A stretch of 64,000 nucleotides of DNA from Eulemur rufifrons (taxonomy: Eukaryota; Chordata; Mammalia; Primates; Lemuridae), in the NCBI RefSeq assembly GCF_041146395.1, contig NW_027182879.1, positions 243,501 to 307,500 of the forward strand, written 5' to 3'. A program made the translations under genes and the position numbers. The notes under the pieces were generated by a model. It ran no database searches and was not told where the DNA came from. It worked only from the letters and a program-made list of their open reading frames with translations. This document shows, piece by piece, positions 48,681 through 61,243 of this stretch. Positions within the stretch are counted from its first letter, which is position 1; each line of letters starts with the position of its first letter.

Positions 48681-50064
48681 AAACTGACCGCTAAATCTAA
48701 GCCCTACCACCAACCCTAACCCCTGACCCTGAACCTAAGCCCCGAGCCTAAAGCCCAACACTAACTCTAAACACTTACCCTTAACCTAATCCCTAACCCT
48801 AATGCTAACCCCTAAACGTAACCCCAACCATGAACAGTAAACCTAACCCTAACCTCTAACACAAACCCTAACACATAACTCTAACCCTAAAACTAACCCT
48901 AACCCTTAACCCTAAACCTAAACCCTAACCCTAACCCTTAACCTTAACCGTTAACTCTCATGCTAACCTTTAATCCTAACCCTAATCCTAATCTTGAACC
49001 CTAAACCTAACATTTAACCCTAACCCTGTACCAAACACTAATCCCTCATCTTAACCCTATCCGCAAACCTCAACCCTAAACGAACTGTAACCGTTAAACC
49101 TAACAGTAACCTTAAACCCTAACCCTAATCCGTAACCCTAAGCCCTCACCGTAACACTACACTTCATCCTGAACCCTAACGATAATCCTAACTCTAAATT
49201 TAATTCTGAGACTTCTTGCTTTCTTAGAGTTTAGAATGCCTGCAATCCTCCCATGCCATGTGTGAAAGGAAGCTCTACCAATGTATCCGGCATGAAACCC
49301 ACAGGCCCATACCCAGAGTCTGATACAGTGGGTTCCCGGTGACAATGCCAGCCCCCTAAACTCCCCCTGGCTAACGCAGACAGGGCCCGTGCGCTAGGCA
49401 TAAACAATACCTTTAACAGATAACCCTAACCCTGAACATAACACCTCATCCCGTTCCTATTTCTCCCCTTAACACGTACACCTGACCGTGAGCCTAACTT
49501 TAACCTCTTATTCTAATGTTAATGCATAACCTATTCCCCCAGAACATTCCCTATCCCATAATTCTAACCCTATCTCCTAGTGATAACTGTAGCACCTGAC
49601 CCCTAACCGTAATTCTAAACTGCTAACCCCAACCGTAACCCTACCTACAACCCTAACACTGACAGTAACCCTTACTTCTAACCCCAACGCTATGCCTAAC
49701 AAAAGCCCTAACCCTTCACCCTTCACCCTAACCCCTAAGCCTTACCCTAACACTTAACCCTAATCCCAATCCTAACCATTAAACATAACCCTGACTCTTA
49801 ACCCTAACCCTAACCTTTGCCATAATGCCTAGAGATCCAACCCCAACAGGACCTACAGTTAACACTAACCCTAATCCCTAATGCTAACCTTAAACATGAA
49901 CCATAAACCTAACCCTTAACCCTAATCCTATCCCTAACACCCTAACCCTAACCGTACCTGTTAACCCTCACCCTAACCCTTAACCCTGACCCTAACCCTA
50001 AACCTTAACTCTAAACCTGAATCCTAACCCTAAGCCTAACCCTTAACCCTAACCCTAACGGTAA
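48660..50064 (-). repeat. Segmental duplication block, copy 1 (partner 55201-56605)
   Basis: Matches 55201-56605 at an offset of 6541 bp, telomeric variants included (AACCTATTCCCCCAGAACAT, CTCTTATTCTAATGTTAATG). Contains one P3 island and stops where the 1702-bp units begin. Confidence 0.86.
49199..49400 (-). repeat. P3 island (variant)
   Basis: Private changes TTCTGAGACTTCTTGC, GTTTAGAATGCCTGCAATC and AATGTATCCGGCATGAAACC are shared only with 55740-55941. Confidence 0.9.
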
Positions 50065-50093
50065 CCCTAAACATTATCATAATCCTACCCCTA

Positions 50094-50298
50094 AATCTAA
50101 TTCTCGGACTTCTTGCTTTCTTAGAGTTTAGAAAGCCTAAAATCCTCCCATGCCATGAGTAAAAGGGGGCTCTGCAGCTCTCTCTTGCATGAAACCAGGA
50201 GCCCATACCTAGCGTATGATAGAGTGGGTTCCCGGGGAAAATTTCATCCCCCTAACCCCAGGCCCCCGCCCAGTGCAGACAGGGCCTGTACGCTAAGT
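50094..50298 (-). repeat. P2 island (AAAATC variant)
   Basis: Private CTCGGACTTCTTGC, AAGCCTAAAATCCTCCC, GCAGCTCTCTCTTGCATG and GGGGAAAATTTCATCC. Confidence 0.9.
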
Positions 50299-50623
50299 AT
50301 AAACACTACCCCTAACAGATAACCCTCACCCTGAACATAGCACCTGACCCTGATCCTATTGCTCACCTTAAAACATAAACCTCCCCGTAACCCTAACTTA
50401 TCCCCTATCTTAACCTTAATGCATAACACCCTGAGAAGAAGTCCTATCCCATAATTCTAATCCTAACCCGTAGCCATAACCGTAACACCTCATCCCTAAT
50501 TCTAAAATGCCAACCCTAACCTTCACCCTACCAACAACCCTAACCGTAACCCTAACCCCTAACCCTAAGTCTCACCCTATCACTAATCTTCATCCCTAAA
50601 CCGTACAGTAATCCTAACCCTAA

Positions 50624-50828
50624 ATCTAATTCTCAGACTTCTTGCTTTCTTAGAGTTTAGAAAGCCTGCAATCCTCCCATGCCATGTGTGAAAGGAGGCT
50701 CTACCACTGTGTCCTGCATGAAACCCACGGGCCCATACCCAGAGTCCGATACAGTGGGTTCCCGGTGACAATCCCAGCCCCCTAACCTCCCCCCAGCTTA
50801 ATGCCGACAGGGCCCGTGCGCTAAGCAT
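50624..50828 (-). repeat. P3 island
   Basis: AAGCCTGCAATCCTCCC, CATGTGTGAAAGGAGGC, CCCCCCAGCTTAATGCCGAC, GGGCCCGTGCGCTAAGC. Confidence 0.9.
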
Positions 50829-51795
50829 AAATGATACCTTTAACAGATAACCCTAACCCTGAACATGGCACCTAACCCTGTTCATATTTCTCCCCTTAAC
50901 ACGTAAACCTCACCGTGAGCCTAACTTTAACCTCTTATCGTAACGTTAATGCATAACCCATTCCCTGAGAACATCCCCTATCCCATAATTCTAACCCTAT
51001 CTCCTAGTCATCACTGTAACACCTAATCCCTAACCCTAATTCTCAACCGCTAAGCCTAACCGTAACGCTGCCTACAACCCTAACACTGACAGGAACCCTT
51101 ACTTCTAACCCCAACGCTATGCCTAACAAAAGCCCTAACCCTTCACCCTTCACCCTAACCCCTAAGCATTACCCTAACCCTTAACCCTAATCCTAATCCT
51201 AACCATTAAACCTAACCCTAGCTCTTAAAGCTAACCCTAAACCTTACCCTCACGACTAGACCTAACCCTGACACTAACCTAACACCTAACCCTAACCATA
51301 ACCCCTAAAGCTAACCCTAACCCTGAACCCTAAACCTAACCCTAACACTGAACCTTCACTATATCCCTAACCCCTAAGCCTAATCCTAACTGTTAACCCT
51401 CACCCTAACACTTAAACTGGACCATAACACTAAACATTAACCCTAACACTAAACTTTAACCCTAACAATAAGCCCAACACTTAACCCTAATCCTATCCCT
51501 TAACCCTAAGCCCTAACCCTAAACCTAACCCTAACCCCAACCCTAACCCTTAATCTTGACCCTTACCATTAACCCTCACACTAACCCTAACCCTAATCTT
51601 TAACCATAAAGCTAACACTGAAGCCTAACCCTGTGCCAAACGCTAAACCCAAACCTTAACCCTATCCCTGAAACTTAACCATAAACCTAACTGTAACTGT
51701 TAAACCTAACACTAACCTCTAACCCTAACCCCTAACCCTAAGACCCCACCTTAACACAAACCCTAACCCTAAACATTATCATAATCCTACCCCTA

Positions 51796-52000
51796 AATCT
51801 AATTCTCGGACTTCTTGCTTTCTTAGAGTTTAGAAAGCCTAAAATCCTCCCATGCCATGAGTAAAAGGGGGCTCTGCAGCTCTCTCTTGCATGAAACCAG
51901 GAGCCCATACCTAGCGTATGATAGAGTGGGTTCCCGGGGAAAATTTCATCCCCCTAACCCCAGGCCCCCGCCCAGTGCAGACAGGGCCTGTACGCTAAGT
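51796..52000 (-). repeat. P2 island, 1702-bp copy 2
   Basis: Same as 50094-50298, including the unusual GGGGAAAATTTCATCC. Confidence 0.9.
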
Positions 52001-52325
52001 ATAAACACTACCCCTAACAGATAACCCTCACCCTGAACATAGCACCTGACCCTGATCCTATTGCTCACCTTAAAACATAAACCTCCCCGTAACCCTAACT
52101 TATCCCCTATCTTAACCTTAATGCATAACACCCTGAGAAGAAGTCCTATCCCATAATTCTAATCCTAACCCGTAGCCATAACCGTAACACCTCATCCCTA
52201 ATTCTAAAATGCCAACCCTAACCTTCACCCTACCAACAACCCTAACCGTAACCCTAACCCCTAACCCTAAGTCTCACCCTATCACTAATCTTCATCCCTA
52301 AACCGTACAGTAATCCTAACCCTAA

Positions 52326-52530
52326 ATCTAATTCTCAGACTTCTTGCTTTCTTAGAGTTTAGAAAGCCTGCAATCCTCCCATGCCATGTGTGAAAGGAGG
52401 CTCTACCACTGTGTCCTGCATGAAACCCACGGGCCCATACCCAGAGTCCGATACAGTGGGTTCCCGGTGACAATCCCAGCCCCCTAACCTCCCCCCAGCT
52501 TAATGCCGACAGGGCCCGTGCGCTAAGCAT
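52326..52530 (-). repeat. P3 island, 1702-bp copy 2
   Basis: Same as 50624-50828 over its length as read. Confidence 0.9.
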
Positions 52531-53497
52531 AAATGATACCTTTAACAGATAACCCTAACCCTGAACATGGCACCTAACCCTGTTCATATTTCTCCCCTTA
52601 ACACGTAAACCTCACCGTGAGCCTAACTTTAACCTCTTATCGTAACGTTAATGCATAACCCATTCCCTGAGAACATCCCCTATCCCATAATTCTAACCCT
52701 ATCTCCTAGTCATCACTGTAACACCTAATCCCTAACCCTAATTCTCAACCGCTAAGCCTAACCGTAACGCTGCCTACAACCCTAACACTGACAGGAAACC
52801 TTACTTCTAACCCCAACGCTATGCCTAACAAAAGCCCTAACCCTTCACCCTTCACCCTAACCCCTAAGCATTACCCTAACCCTTAACCCTAATCCTAATC
52901 CTAACCATTAAACCTAACCCTAGCTCTTAAAGCTAACCCTAAACCTTACCCTCACGACTAGACCTAACCCTGACACTAACCTAACACCTAACCCTAACCA
53001 TAACCCCTAAAGCTAACCCTAACCCTGAACCCTAAACCTAACCCTAACACTGAACCTTCACTATATCCCTAACCCCTAAGCCTAATCCTAACTGTTAACC
53101 CTCACCCTAACACTTAAACTGGACCATAACACTAAACATTAACCCTAACACTAAACTTTAACCCTAACAATAAGCCCAACACTTAACCCTAATCCTATCC
53201 CTTAACCCTAAGCCCTAACCCTAAACCTAACCCTAACCCCAACCCTAACCCTTAATCTTGACCCTTACCATTAACCCTCACACTAACCCTAACCCTAATC
53301 TTTAACCATAAAGCTAACACTGAAGCCTAACCCTGTGCCAAACGCTAAACCCAAACCTTAACCCTATCCCTGAAACTTAACCATAAACCTAACTGTAACT
53401 GTTAAACCTAACACTAACCTCTAACCCTAACCCCTAACCCTAAGACCCCACCTTAACACAAACCCTAACCCTAAACATTATCATAATCCTACCCCTA

Positions 53498-53704
53498 AAT
53501 CTAATTCTCGGACTTCTTGCTTTCTTAGAGTTTAGAAAGCCTAAAATCCTCTCATGCCATGAGTAAAAGGGGGCTCTGCAGCTCTCTCTTGCATGAAACC
53601 AGGAGCCCATACCTAGCGTATGATAGAGTGGGTTCCCGGGGACAATCCCATCCCCCTAACCCCAGCCCCCCGCCCAGTGCAGACAGGGCCTGCACGCTAA
53701 GTAT
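53498..53704 (-). repeat. P2 island, start of the third 1702-bp unit
   Basis: Carries CTCTCATGCCATGAGTAAAA and GGGGACAATCCCATCC where the two previous copies read CTCCCATGCC and GGGGAAAATTTCATCC. Confidence 0.9.
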
Positions 53705-54026
53705 AAACACTACCCCTAACAGATAACCCTCACCCTGAACATAGCACCTGACCCTGATCCTATTGCTCACCTTAAAACATAAACCTCCCCGTAACCCTAA
53801 CTTATCCCCTTATCTTAACCTTAATGCATAACACCCTGAGAAGAAGTCCTATCCCATAATTCTAATCCTAACCCCGAGCCATAACCGTAACACCTCATCC
53901 CTAATTCTAAAATGACAACCCTAACCTTCACCCTACCAACAACCCTAACCCTAACCCTAACCCCTAACCCTAAGCCTCACCCTATCACTAATCTTCATCG
54001 CTAAACCGTACAGTAATCCTAACCCT

Positions 54027-54228
54027 AAATCTAATTCTCAGACTTCTTGCTTTCTCAGAGTTTTGAAAGCCTACAATCCTACTAAGCCACGCATGAAAGC
54101 CCGCTCTGCCACAGTGTCCTGCATGAAACCCAGAGGCCCATACACTGCGTACGATAGAGTGGGTTCCCAGAGACCATCACAGACCCCTAACTTCGCCTCC
54201 TAGTGCATACAGGGCCCGGGCCCTAAGC
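54027..54228 (-). repeat. P1 island
   Basis: AGTTTTGAAAGCCTACAATC, AAGCCACGCATGAAAGCCCG, CCCAGAGACCATCACAGACC, AGGGCCCGGGCCCTAAGC. Confidence 0.9.
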
Positions 54229-55033
54229 ATAAACCCTACCCCACACCCATAACCCTAACCCAGAACATAACACCTAACCCTGATCCTACTGCTCACCTTA
54301 ACACGTAAACCTCACCCTAACCCTAACTTAACCCCTTATCTTAACGATAATGCATGACACCCTGAGAACAAGCCCTATACCGTAATTCTAACCCTAACTC
54401 CTAGCCATAACCATAACACCTAATCCCTAATTCTGAAACGCCAACCCTAACCTTAACCCTACCAACAACACTAACACTAACCCTAAAACCCTTACCCTAA
54501 CCCTACGCCTAAAAATAACCCTAACCATTGATCCTTAGTCATAACCCCTAAAGCTTAACCCTAACCCTTAACGCTAATCCCAATCCTAACCATTAAACAT
54601 AACCCTAATTAATCCTAACCCTAACCTATACGCTAATGCCTAGAGATCTAACGCCAACACTGACCTGCAGTTAACACTAACCCTAACCCCTAATCCTAAC
54701 CTTAACCTTGAACCATAAACCTAACCCTTAACACTAACCTTATCCCTAACCCCCTAACCCTAACCCTAGCTGTTAAGCCTCACCCTAACACTTAACCCTG
54801 ACTCTAACCCTAAACCATAACCCTAACCCTGAACCCTAACCCTAAGCCTAACCCTTAACCCTAACCCCTAACCCTAACGCTAACCCCAACCCTAAACCTA
54901 ACCCTGGCCCCCTAACCCAGACTTAACACCTAACCCCTAACACTAACTCTAACCCTAACCACTAATCCCTAGCACCTGACCCTGACTCGAAACCTAACCC
55001 TTAACTCGAAACCCCTAACCCAAAACCTAACCC

Positions 55034-55221
55034 TAATTCTCACACTACTTCCATTCCCAGACTGAAGCAAGCCTATAATACAGCCATGCCATGTGTGAGA
55101 TGAGGCTCCGCCTGAGTCCTGCATGTAGGTTTTGTCCCAAGGCCCAGGGAATGACGTTGTGCTTTCGTGGTGACTCCGACCACACCCCTCTCACTGTAGA
55201 TTAACCAGGTCCTGTGCCCTT
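55034..55221 (-). repeat. Qb island
   Basis: CCATTCCCAGACTGAAGCAA, GCCTATAATACAGCCATG, GGGAATGACGTTGTGC; shared with 59873-60060. Confidence 0.9.
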
Positions 55222-56605
55222 AAACTGACCGCTAAATCTAAGCCCTACCACCAACCCTAACCCCTGACCCTGAACCTAAGCCCCGAGCCTAAAGCCCAAC
55301 ACTAACTCTAAACACTTACCCTTAACCTAATCCCTAATCCTAATGCTAACCCCTAAACGTAACCCCAACCATGAACAGTAAACCTAACCCTAACCTCTAA
55401 CACAAACCCTAACACATAACTCTAACCCTAAAACTAACCCTAACCCTTAACCCTAAACCTAAACCCTAACCCTAACCCTTAACCTTAACCGTTAACTCTC
55501 ATGCTAACCTTTAATCCTAACCCTAATCCTAATCTTGAACCCTAAACCTAACATTTAACCCTAACCCTGTACCAAACACTAATCCCTCATCTTAACCCTA
55601 TCCGCAAACCTCAACCCTAAAAGAACTGTAACCGTTAAACCTAACAGTAACCTTAAACCCTAACCCTAATCCGTAACCCTAAGCCCTCACCGTAACACTA
55701 CACTTCATCCTGAACCCTAACGATAATCCTAACTCTAAATTTAATTCTGAGACTTCTTGCTTTCTTAGAGTTTAGAATGCCTGCAATCCTCCCATGCCAT
55801 GTGTGAAAGGAAGCTCTACCAATGTATCCGGCATGAAACCCACGGGCCCATACCCAGAGTCTGATACAGTGGGTTCCCGGTGACAATGCCAGCCCCCTAA
55901 ACTCCCCCTGGCTAACGCAGACAGGGCCCGTGCGCTAGGCATAAACAATACCTTTAACAGATAACCCTAACCCTGAACATAACACCTCATCCCGTTCCTA
56001 TTTCTCCCCTTAACACGTACACCTGACCGTGAGCCTAACTTTAACCTCTTATTCTAATGTTAATGCATAACCTATTCCCCCAGAACATTCCCTATCCCAT
56101 AATTCTAACCCTATCTCCTAGTGATAACTGTAGCACCTGACCCCTAACCGTAATTCTAAACTGCTAACCCCAACCGTAACCCTACCTACAACCCTAACAC
56201 TGACAGTAACCCTTACTTCTAACCCCAACGCTATGCCTAACAAAAGCCCTAACCCTTCACCCTTCACCCTAACCCCTAAGCCTTACCCTAACACTTAACC
56301 CTAATCCCAATCCTAACCATTAAACATAACCCTGACTCTTAACCCTAACCCTAACCTTTGCCATAATGCCTAGAGATCCAACCCCAACAGGACCTACAGT
56401 TAACACTAACCCTAATCCCTAATGCTAACCTTAAACATGAACCATAAACCTAACCCTTAACCCTAATCCTATCCCTAACACCCTAACCCTAACCGTACCT
56501 GTTAACCCTCACCCTAACCCTTAACCCTGACCCTAACCCTAAACCTTAACTCTAAACCTGAATCCTAACCCTAAGCCTAACCCTTAACCCTAACCCTAAC
56601 GGTAA
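55201..56605 (-). repeat. Segmental duplication block, copy 2 (partner 48660-50064)
   Basis: Same content as 48660-50064 including the P3 variant island; differences are single bases (AAAAGAACTG for AAACGAACTG). Confidence 0.86.
55740..55941 (-). repeat. P3 island (variant)
   Basis: Copy of 49199-49400 at +6541 bp with one noticed change, CCCACGGGCCC for CCCACAGGCCC. Confidence 0.9.
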
Positions 56606-56634
56606 CCCTAAACATTATCATAATCCTACCCCTA

Positions 56635-56839
56635 AATCTAATTCTCGGACTTCTTGCTTTCTTAGAGTTTAGAAAGCCTAAAATCCTCCCATGCCATGAG
56701 TAAAAGGGGGCTCTGCAGCTCTCTCTTGCATGAAACCAGGAGCCCATACCTAGCGTATGATAGAGTGGGTTCCCGGGGAAAATTTCATCCCCCTAACCCC
56801 AGGCCCCCGCCCAGTGCAGACAGGGCCTGTACGCTAAGT
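56635..56839 (-). repeat. P2 island (AAAATC variant)
   Basis: Copy of 50094-50298, including GGGGAAAATTTCATCC. Confidence 0.9.
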
Positions 56840-57164
56840 ATAAACACTACCCCTAACAGATAACCCTCACCCTGAACATAGCACCTGACCCTGATCCTAT
56901 TGCTCACCTTAAAACATAAACCTCCCCGTAACCCTAACTTATCCCCTATCTTAACCTTAATGCATAACACCCTGAGAAGAAGTCCTATCCCATAATTCTA
57001 ATCCTAACCCGTAGCCATAACCGTAACACCTCATCCCTAATTCTAAAATGCCAACCCTAACCTTCACCCTACCAACAACCCTAACCGTAACCCTAACCCC
57101 TAACCCTAAGTCTCACCCTATCACTAATCTTCATCCCTAAACCGTACAGTAATCCTAACCCTAA

Positions 57165-57369
57165 ATCTAATTCTCAGACTTCTTGCTTTCTTAGAGTTTA
57201 GAAAGCCTGCAATCCTCCCATGCCATGTGGGAAAGGAGGCTCTACCACTGTGTCCTGCATGAAACCCACGGGCCCATACCCAGAGTCCGATACAGTGGGT
57301 TCCCGGTGACAATCCCAGCCCCCTAACCTCCCCCCAGCTTAACGCCGACAGGGCCCGTGCCCTAAGCAT
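57165..57369 (-). repeat. P3 island
   Basis: Copy of 50624-50828 with CATGTGGGAAAGG for CATGTGTGAAAGG, TTAACGCCGAC for TTAATGCCGAC and GTGCCCTAAGC for GTGCGCTAAGC. Confidence 0.9.
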
Positions 57370-58336
57370 AAATGATACCTTTAACAGATAACCCTAACCC
57401 TGAACATGGCACCTAACCCTGTTCATATTTCTCCCCTTAACACGTAAACCTCACCGTGAGCCTAACTTTAACCTCTTATCGTAACGTTAATGCATAACCC
57501 ATTCCCTGAGAACATCCCCTATCCCATAATTCTAACCCTATCTCCTAGTCATCACTGTAACACCTAATCCCTAACCCTAATTCTCAACCGCTAAGCCTAA
57601 CCGTAACGCTGCCTACAACCCTAACACTGACAGGAACCGTTACTTCTAACCCCAACGCTATGCCTAACAAAAGCCCTAACCCTTCACCCTTCACCCTAAC
57701 CCCTAAGCATTACCCTAACCCTTAACCCTAATCCTAATCCTAACCATTAAACCTAACCCTAGCTCTTAAAGCTAACCCTAAACCTTACCCTCACGACTAG
57801 ACCTAACCCTGACACTAACCTAACACCTAACCCTAACCATAACCCCTAAAGCTAACCCTAACCCTGAACCCTAAACCTAACCCTAACACTGAACCTTCAC
57901 TATATCCCTAACCCCTAAGCCTAATCCTAACTGTTAACCCTCACCCTAACACTTAAACTGGACCATAACACTAAACACTAACCCTAACACTAAACTTTAA
58001 CCCTAACAATAAGCCCAACACTTAACCCTAATCCTATCCCTTAACCCTAAGCCCTAACCCTAAACCTAACCCTAACCCCAACCCTAACCCTTAATCTTGA
58101 CCCTTACCATTAACCCTCACACTAACCCTAACCCTAATCTTTAACCATAAAGCTAACACTGAAGCCTAACCCTGTGCCAAACGCTAAACCCAAACCTTAA
58201 CCCTATCCCTGAAACTTAACCATAAACCTAACTGTAACTGTTAAACCTAACACTAACCTCTAACCCTAACCCCTAACCCTAAGACCCCACCTTAACACAA
58301 ACCCTAACCCTAAACATTATCATAATCCTACCCCTA

Positions 58337-58543
58337 AATCTAATTCTCGGACTTCTTGCTTTCTTAGAGTTTAGAAAGCCTAAAATCCTCTCATGCCATG
58401 AGTAAAAGGGGGCTCTGCAGCTCTCTCTTGCATGAAACCAGGAGCCCATACCTAGCGTATGATAGAGTGGGTTCCCGGGGACAATCCCATCCCCCTAACC
58501 CCAGCCCCCCGCCCAGTGCAGACAGGGCCTGTACGCTAAGTAT
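58337..58543 (-). repeat. P2 island
   Basis: Copy of 53498-53704 at +4839 bp, with GGCCTGTACGC where the partner has GGCCTGCACGC. Confidence 0.9.
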
Positions 58544-58865
58544 AAACACTACCCCTAACAGATAACCCTCACCCTGAACATAGCACCTGACCCTGATCCT
58601 ATTGCTCACCTTAAAACATAAACCTCCCCGTAACCCTAACTTATCCCCTTATCTTAACCTTAATGCATAACACCCTGAGAAGAAGTCCTATCCCATAATT
58701 CTAATCCTAACCCTGAGCCATAACCGTAACACCTCATCCCTAATTCTAAAATGACAACCCTAACCTTCACCCTACCAACAACCCTAACCCTAACCCTAAC
58801 CCCTAACCCTAAGCCTCACCCTATCACTAATCTTCATCGCTAAACCGTACAGTAATCCTAACCCT

Positions 58866-59067
58866 AAATCTAATTCTCAGACTTCTTGCTTTCTCAGAGT
58901 TTTGAAAGCCTACAATCCTACTAAGCCACGCATGAAAGCCCGCTCTGCCACAGTGTCCTGCATGAAACCCAGAGGCCCATACACTGCGTACGATAGAGTG
59001 GGTTCCCAGAGACCATCACAGACCCCTAACTTCGCCTCCTAGTGCATACAGGGCCCGGGCCCTAAGC
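58866..59067 (-). repeat. P1 island
   Basis: Copy of 54027-54228 at +4839 bp; no difference noticed. Confidence 0.9.
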
Positions 59068-59872
59068 ATAAACCCTACCCCTCACCCATAACCCTAACCC
59101 AGAACATAACACCTAACCCTGATCCTACTGCTCACCTTAACACGTAAACCTCACCCTAACCCTAACTTAACCCCTTATCTTAACGATAATGCATGACACC
59201 CTGAGAACAAGCCCTATACCGTAATTCTAACCCTAACTCCTAGCCATAACCATAACACCTAATCCCTAATTCTGAAACGCCAACCCTAACCTTAACCCTA
59301 CCAACAACACTAACACTAACCCTAAAACCCTTACCCTAACCCTACGCCTAAAAATAACCCTAACCATTGATCCTTAGTCATAACCCCTAAAGCTTAACCC
59401 TAACCCTTAACGCTAATCCCAATCCTAACCATTAAACATAACCCTAATTAATCCTAACCCTAACCTATACGCTAATGCCTAGAGATCTAACGCCAACACT
59501 GACCTACAGTTAACACTAACCCTAACCCCTAATCCTAACCTTAACCCTGAACCATAAACCTAACCCTTAACACTAACCTTATCCCTAACCCCCTAACCCT
59601 AACCCTAGCTGTTAAGCCTCACCCTAACACTTAACCCTGACTCTAACCCTAAACCATAACCCTAACCCTGAACCCTAACCCTAAGCCTAACCCTTAACCC
59701 TAACCCCTAACCCTAACGCTAACCCCAACCCTAAACCTAACCCTGGCCCCCTAACCCAGACTTAACACCTAACCCCTAACACTAACTCTAACCCTAACCA
59801 CTAATCCCTAGCACCTGACCCTGACTCGAAACCTAACCCTTAACTCGAAACCCCTAACCCAAAACCTAACCC

Positions 59873-60060
59873 TAATTCTCACACTACTTCCATTCCCAGA
59901 CTGAAGCAAGCCTATAATACAGCCATGCCATGTGTGAGATGAGGCTCCGCCTGAGTCCTGCATGTAGGTTTTGTCCCAAGGCCCAGGGAATGACGTTGTG
60001 CTTTCGTGGTGACTCCGACCACACCCCTCTCACTGTAGATTAACCAGGTCCTGTGCCCTT
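59873..60060 (-). repeat. Qb island
   Basis: Copy of 55034-55221 at +4839 bp; no difference noticed. Confidence 0.9.
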
Positions 60061-60459
60061 AAACTGACCGCTAAATCTAAGCCCTACCACCAACCCTAAC
60101 CCCTGACCCTGAACCTAAGCCCCGAGCCTAAAGCCCAACACTAACTCTAAACACTTACCCTTAACCTAATCCCTAATCCTAATGCTAACCCCTAAACGTA
60201 ACCCCAACCATGAACAGTAAACCTAACCCTAACCTCTAACACAAACCCTAACACATAACTCTAACCCTAAAACTAACCCTAACCCTTAACCCTAAACCTA
60301 AACCCTAACCCTAACCCTTAACCTTAACCGTTAACTCTCATGCTAACCTTTAATCCTAACCCTAATCCTAATCTTGAACCCTAAACCTAACATTTAACCC
60401 TAACCCTGTACCAAACACTAATCCCTCATCTTAACCCTATCCGCAAACCTAAACCCCAA

Positions 60460-61243
60460 TACGAACTGTAACCGTTAAACCTAACAGTAACCTTAAACCG
60501 TAAACCTAATCTGTAACCCTATCCCCTCACCATAACACTACACTTCATCCTGAACACTAACCATAATCCTAACCCTAAATCTAATTCTCAGACTTCTTGC
60601 TTTCTTAGAGTTTAGAAAGCCTGCAATCCTCCCATGCCATGTGTGAAAGGAAGCTCTACCAATGTGTCCTGCATGAAACCCACGGGCCCATACCCAGAAT
60701 CCGATACAGTGTGTTCCCGGTGACAATCCCAGCCCCCTAACCTCCCCCCAGCTTAATGAGGACAGGGCCCGTGCGCTAAGCATAAATGATACCTTTAACA
60801 GATAACCCTAACCCTGAACATGGTACCTAACCCTGTTCCTATTTCTCCCCTTAACACGTAAACCTCACCGTGCGCCTAACTTTAACCTCTTATCCTAACG
60901 TTAATGCATAACCCATTCCCTGAGAACATCCTCTATCCCATAATTCTAACCGTATCTCCTAGTCATAACTGTAACACCTAATCCCTAACCCTAATTCTCA
61001 ACCGCTAAGCCTAACCGTAACGCTGCCTACAACCCTAACACTGACAGGAAACCTTACTTATAACCCCAACGCTATGCCTAACAAAAGCCCTAACACTTCA
61101 CCCTTCACCCTAACCCCTAAGCCTTACCCTAACCCTTAACCCTAATCCTAATCCTAACCATTAAACCTAAACCTAGCTCTTAAAGCTTACCCTAAACCTT
61201 ACCCTCACGACTAGACCTAACCCTGACACTAACCTAACACCTA
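60460..61243 (-). repeat. 1.87-kb telomeric higher-order repeat, partial left copy
   Basis: Equivalent to the last ~780 bp of the full unit that follows (P3 island, then CCTAACACCTAACCCTAACC at the right end). Confidence 0.78.
60580..60783 (-). repeat. P3 island
   Basis: CATGTGTGAAAGGAAGC and AATGTGTCCTGCATGAAACC link it to the 49199 variant; CAGCTTAATGAGGACAGGG links it to the 50624 type. It is a mosaic at the edge of the duplicated block. Confidence 0.88.

Larger units (their letters stand above)
50065..51766 (-). repeat. 1702-bp tandem unit, copy 1
   Basis: Runs from CCTAAACATTATCATAATCC to the same phrase 1702 bp on, with P2 and P3 islands 530 bp apart inside. I found about one base difference against copy 2 over the parts compared (ACAGGAACCC versus ACAGGAAACC). 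Confidence 0.9.
51767..53468 (-). repeat. 1702-bp tandem unit, copy 2
   Basis: Near-identical to copy 1. A third copy starts at 53469 but switches near 54026 from P3-type to P1-type sequence inside the next island. Confidence 0.9.
51767..55612 (-). repeat. Segmental duplication, 4839-bp offset, copy 1
   Basis: Near-identical to 56606-60451. It includes P2, P3, P2, P1, Qb, P3 islands in that order. Few differences were seen (for example CCCCACACCC at 54240 versus CCCCTCACCC at 59079). Confidence 0.88.
56606..58307 (-). repeat. 1702-bp unit, single copy in the second duplication
   Basis: Matches the units at 50065 and 51767 at offsets of 6541 and 4839 bp. Only one full copy is present here, so copy number differs between the two duplicated blocks. 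Confidence 0.9.
56606..60451 (-). repeat. Segmental duplication, 4839-bp offset, copy 2
   Basis: Partner of 51767-55612. Identity breaks near 60452, where CCGCAAACCTAAACCCCAAT replaces CCGCAAACCTCAACCCTAAA and the 1.87-kb HOR takes over. Confidence 0.88.
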
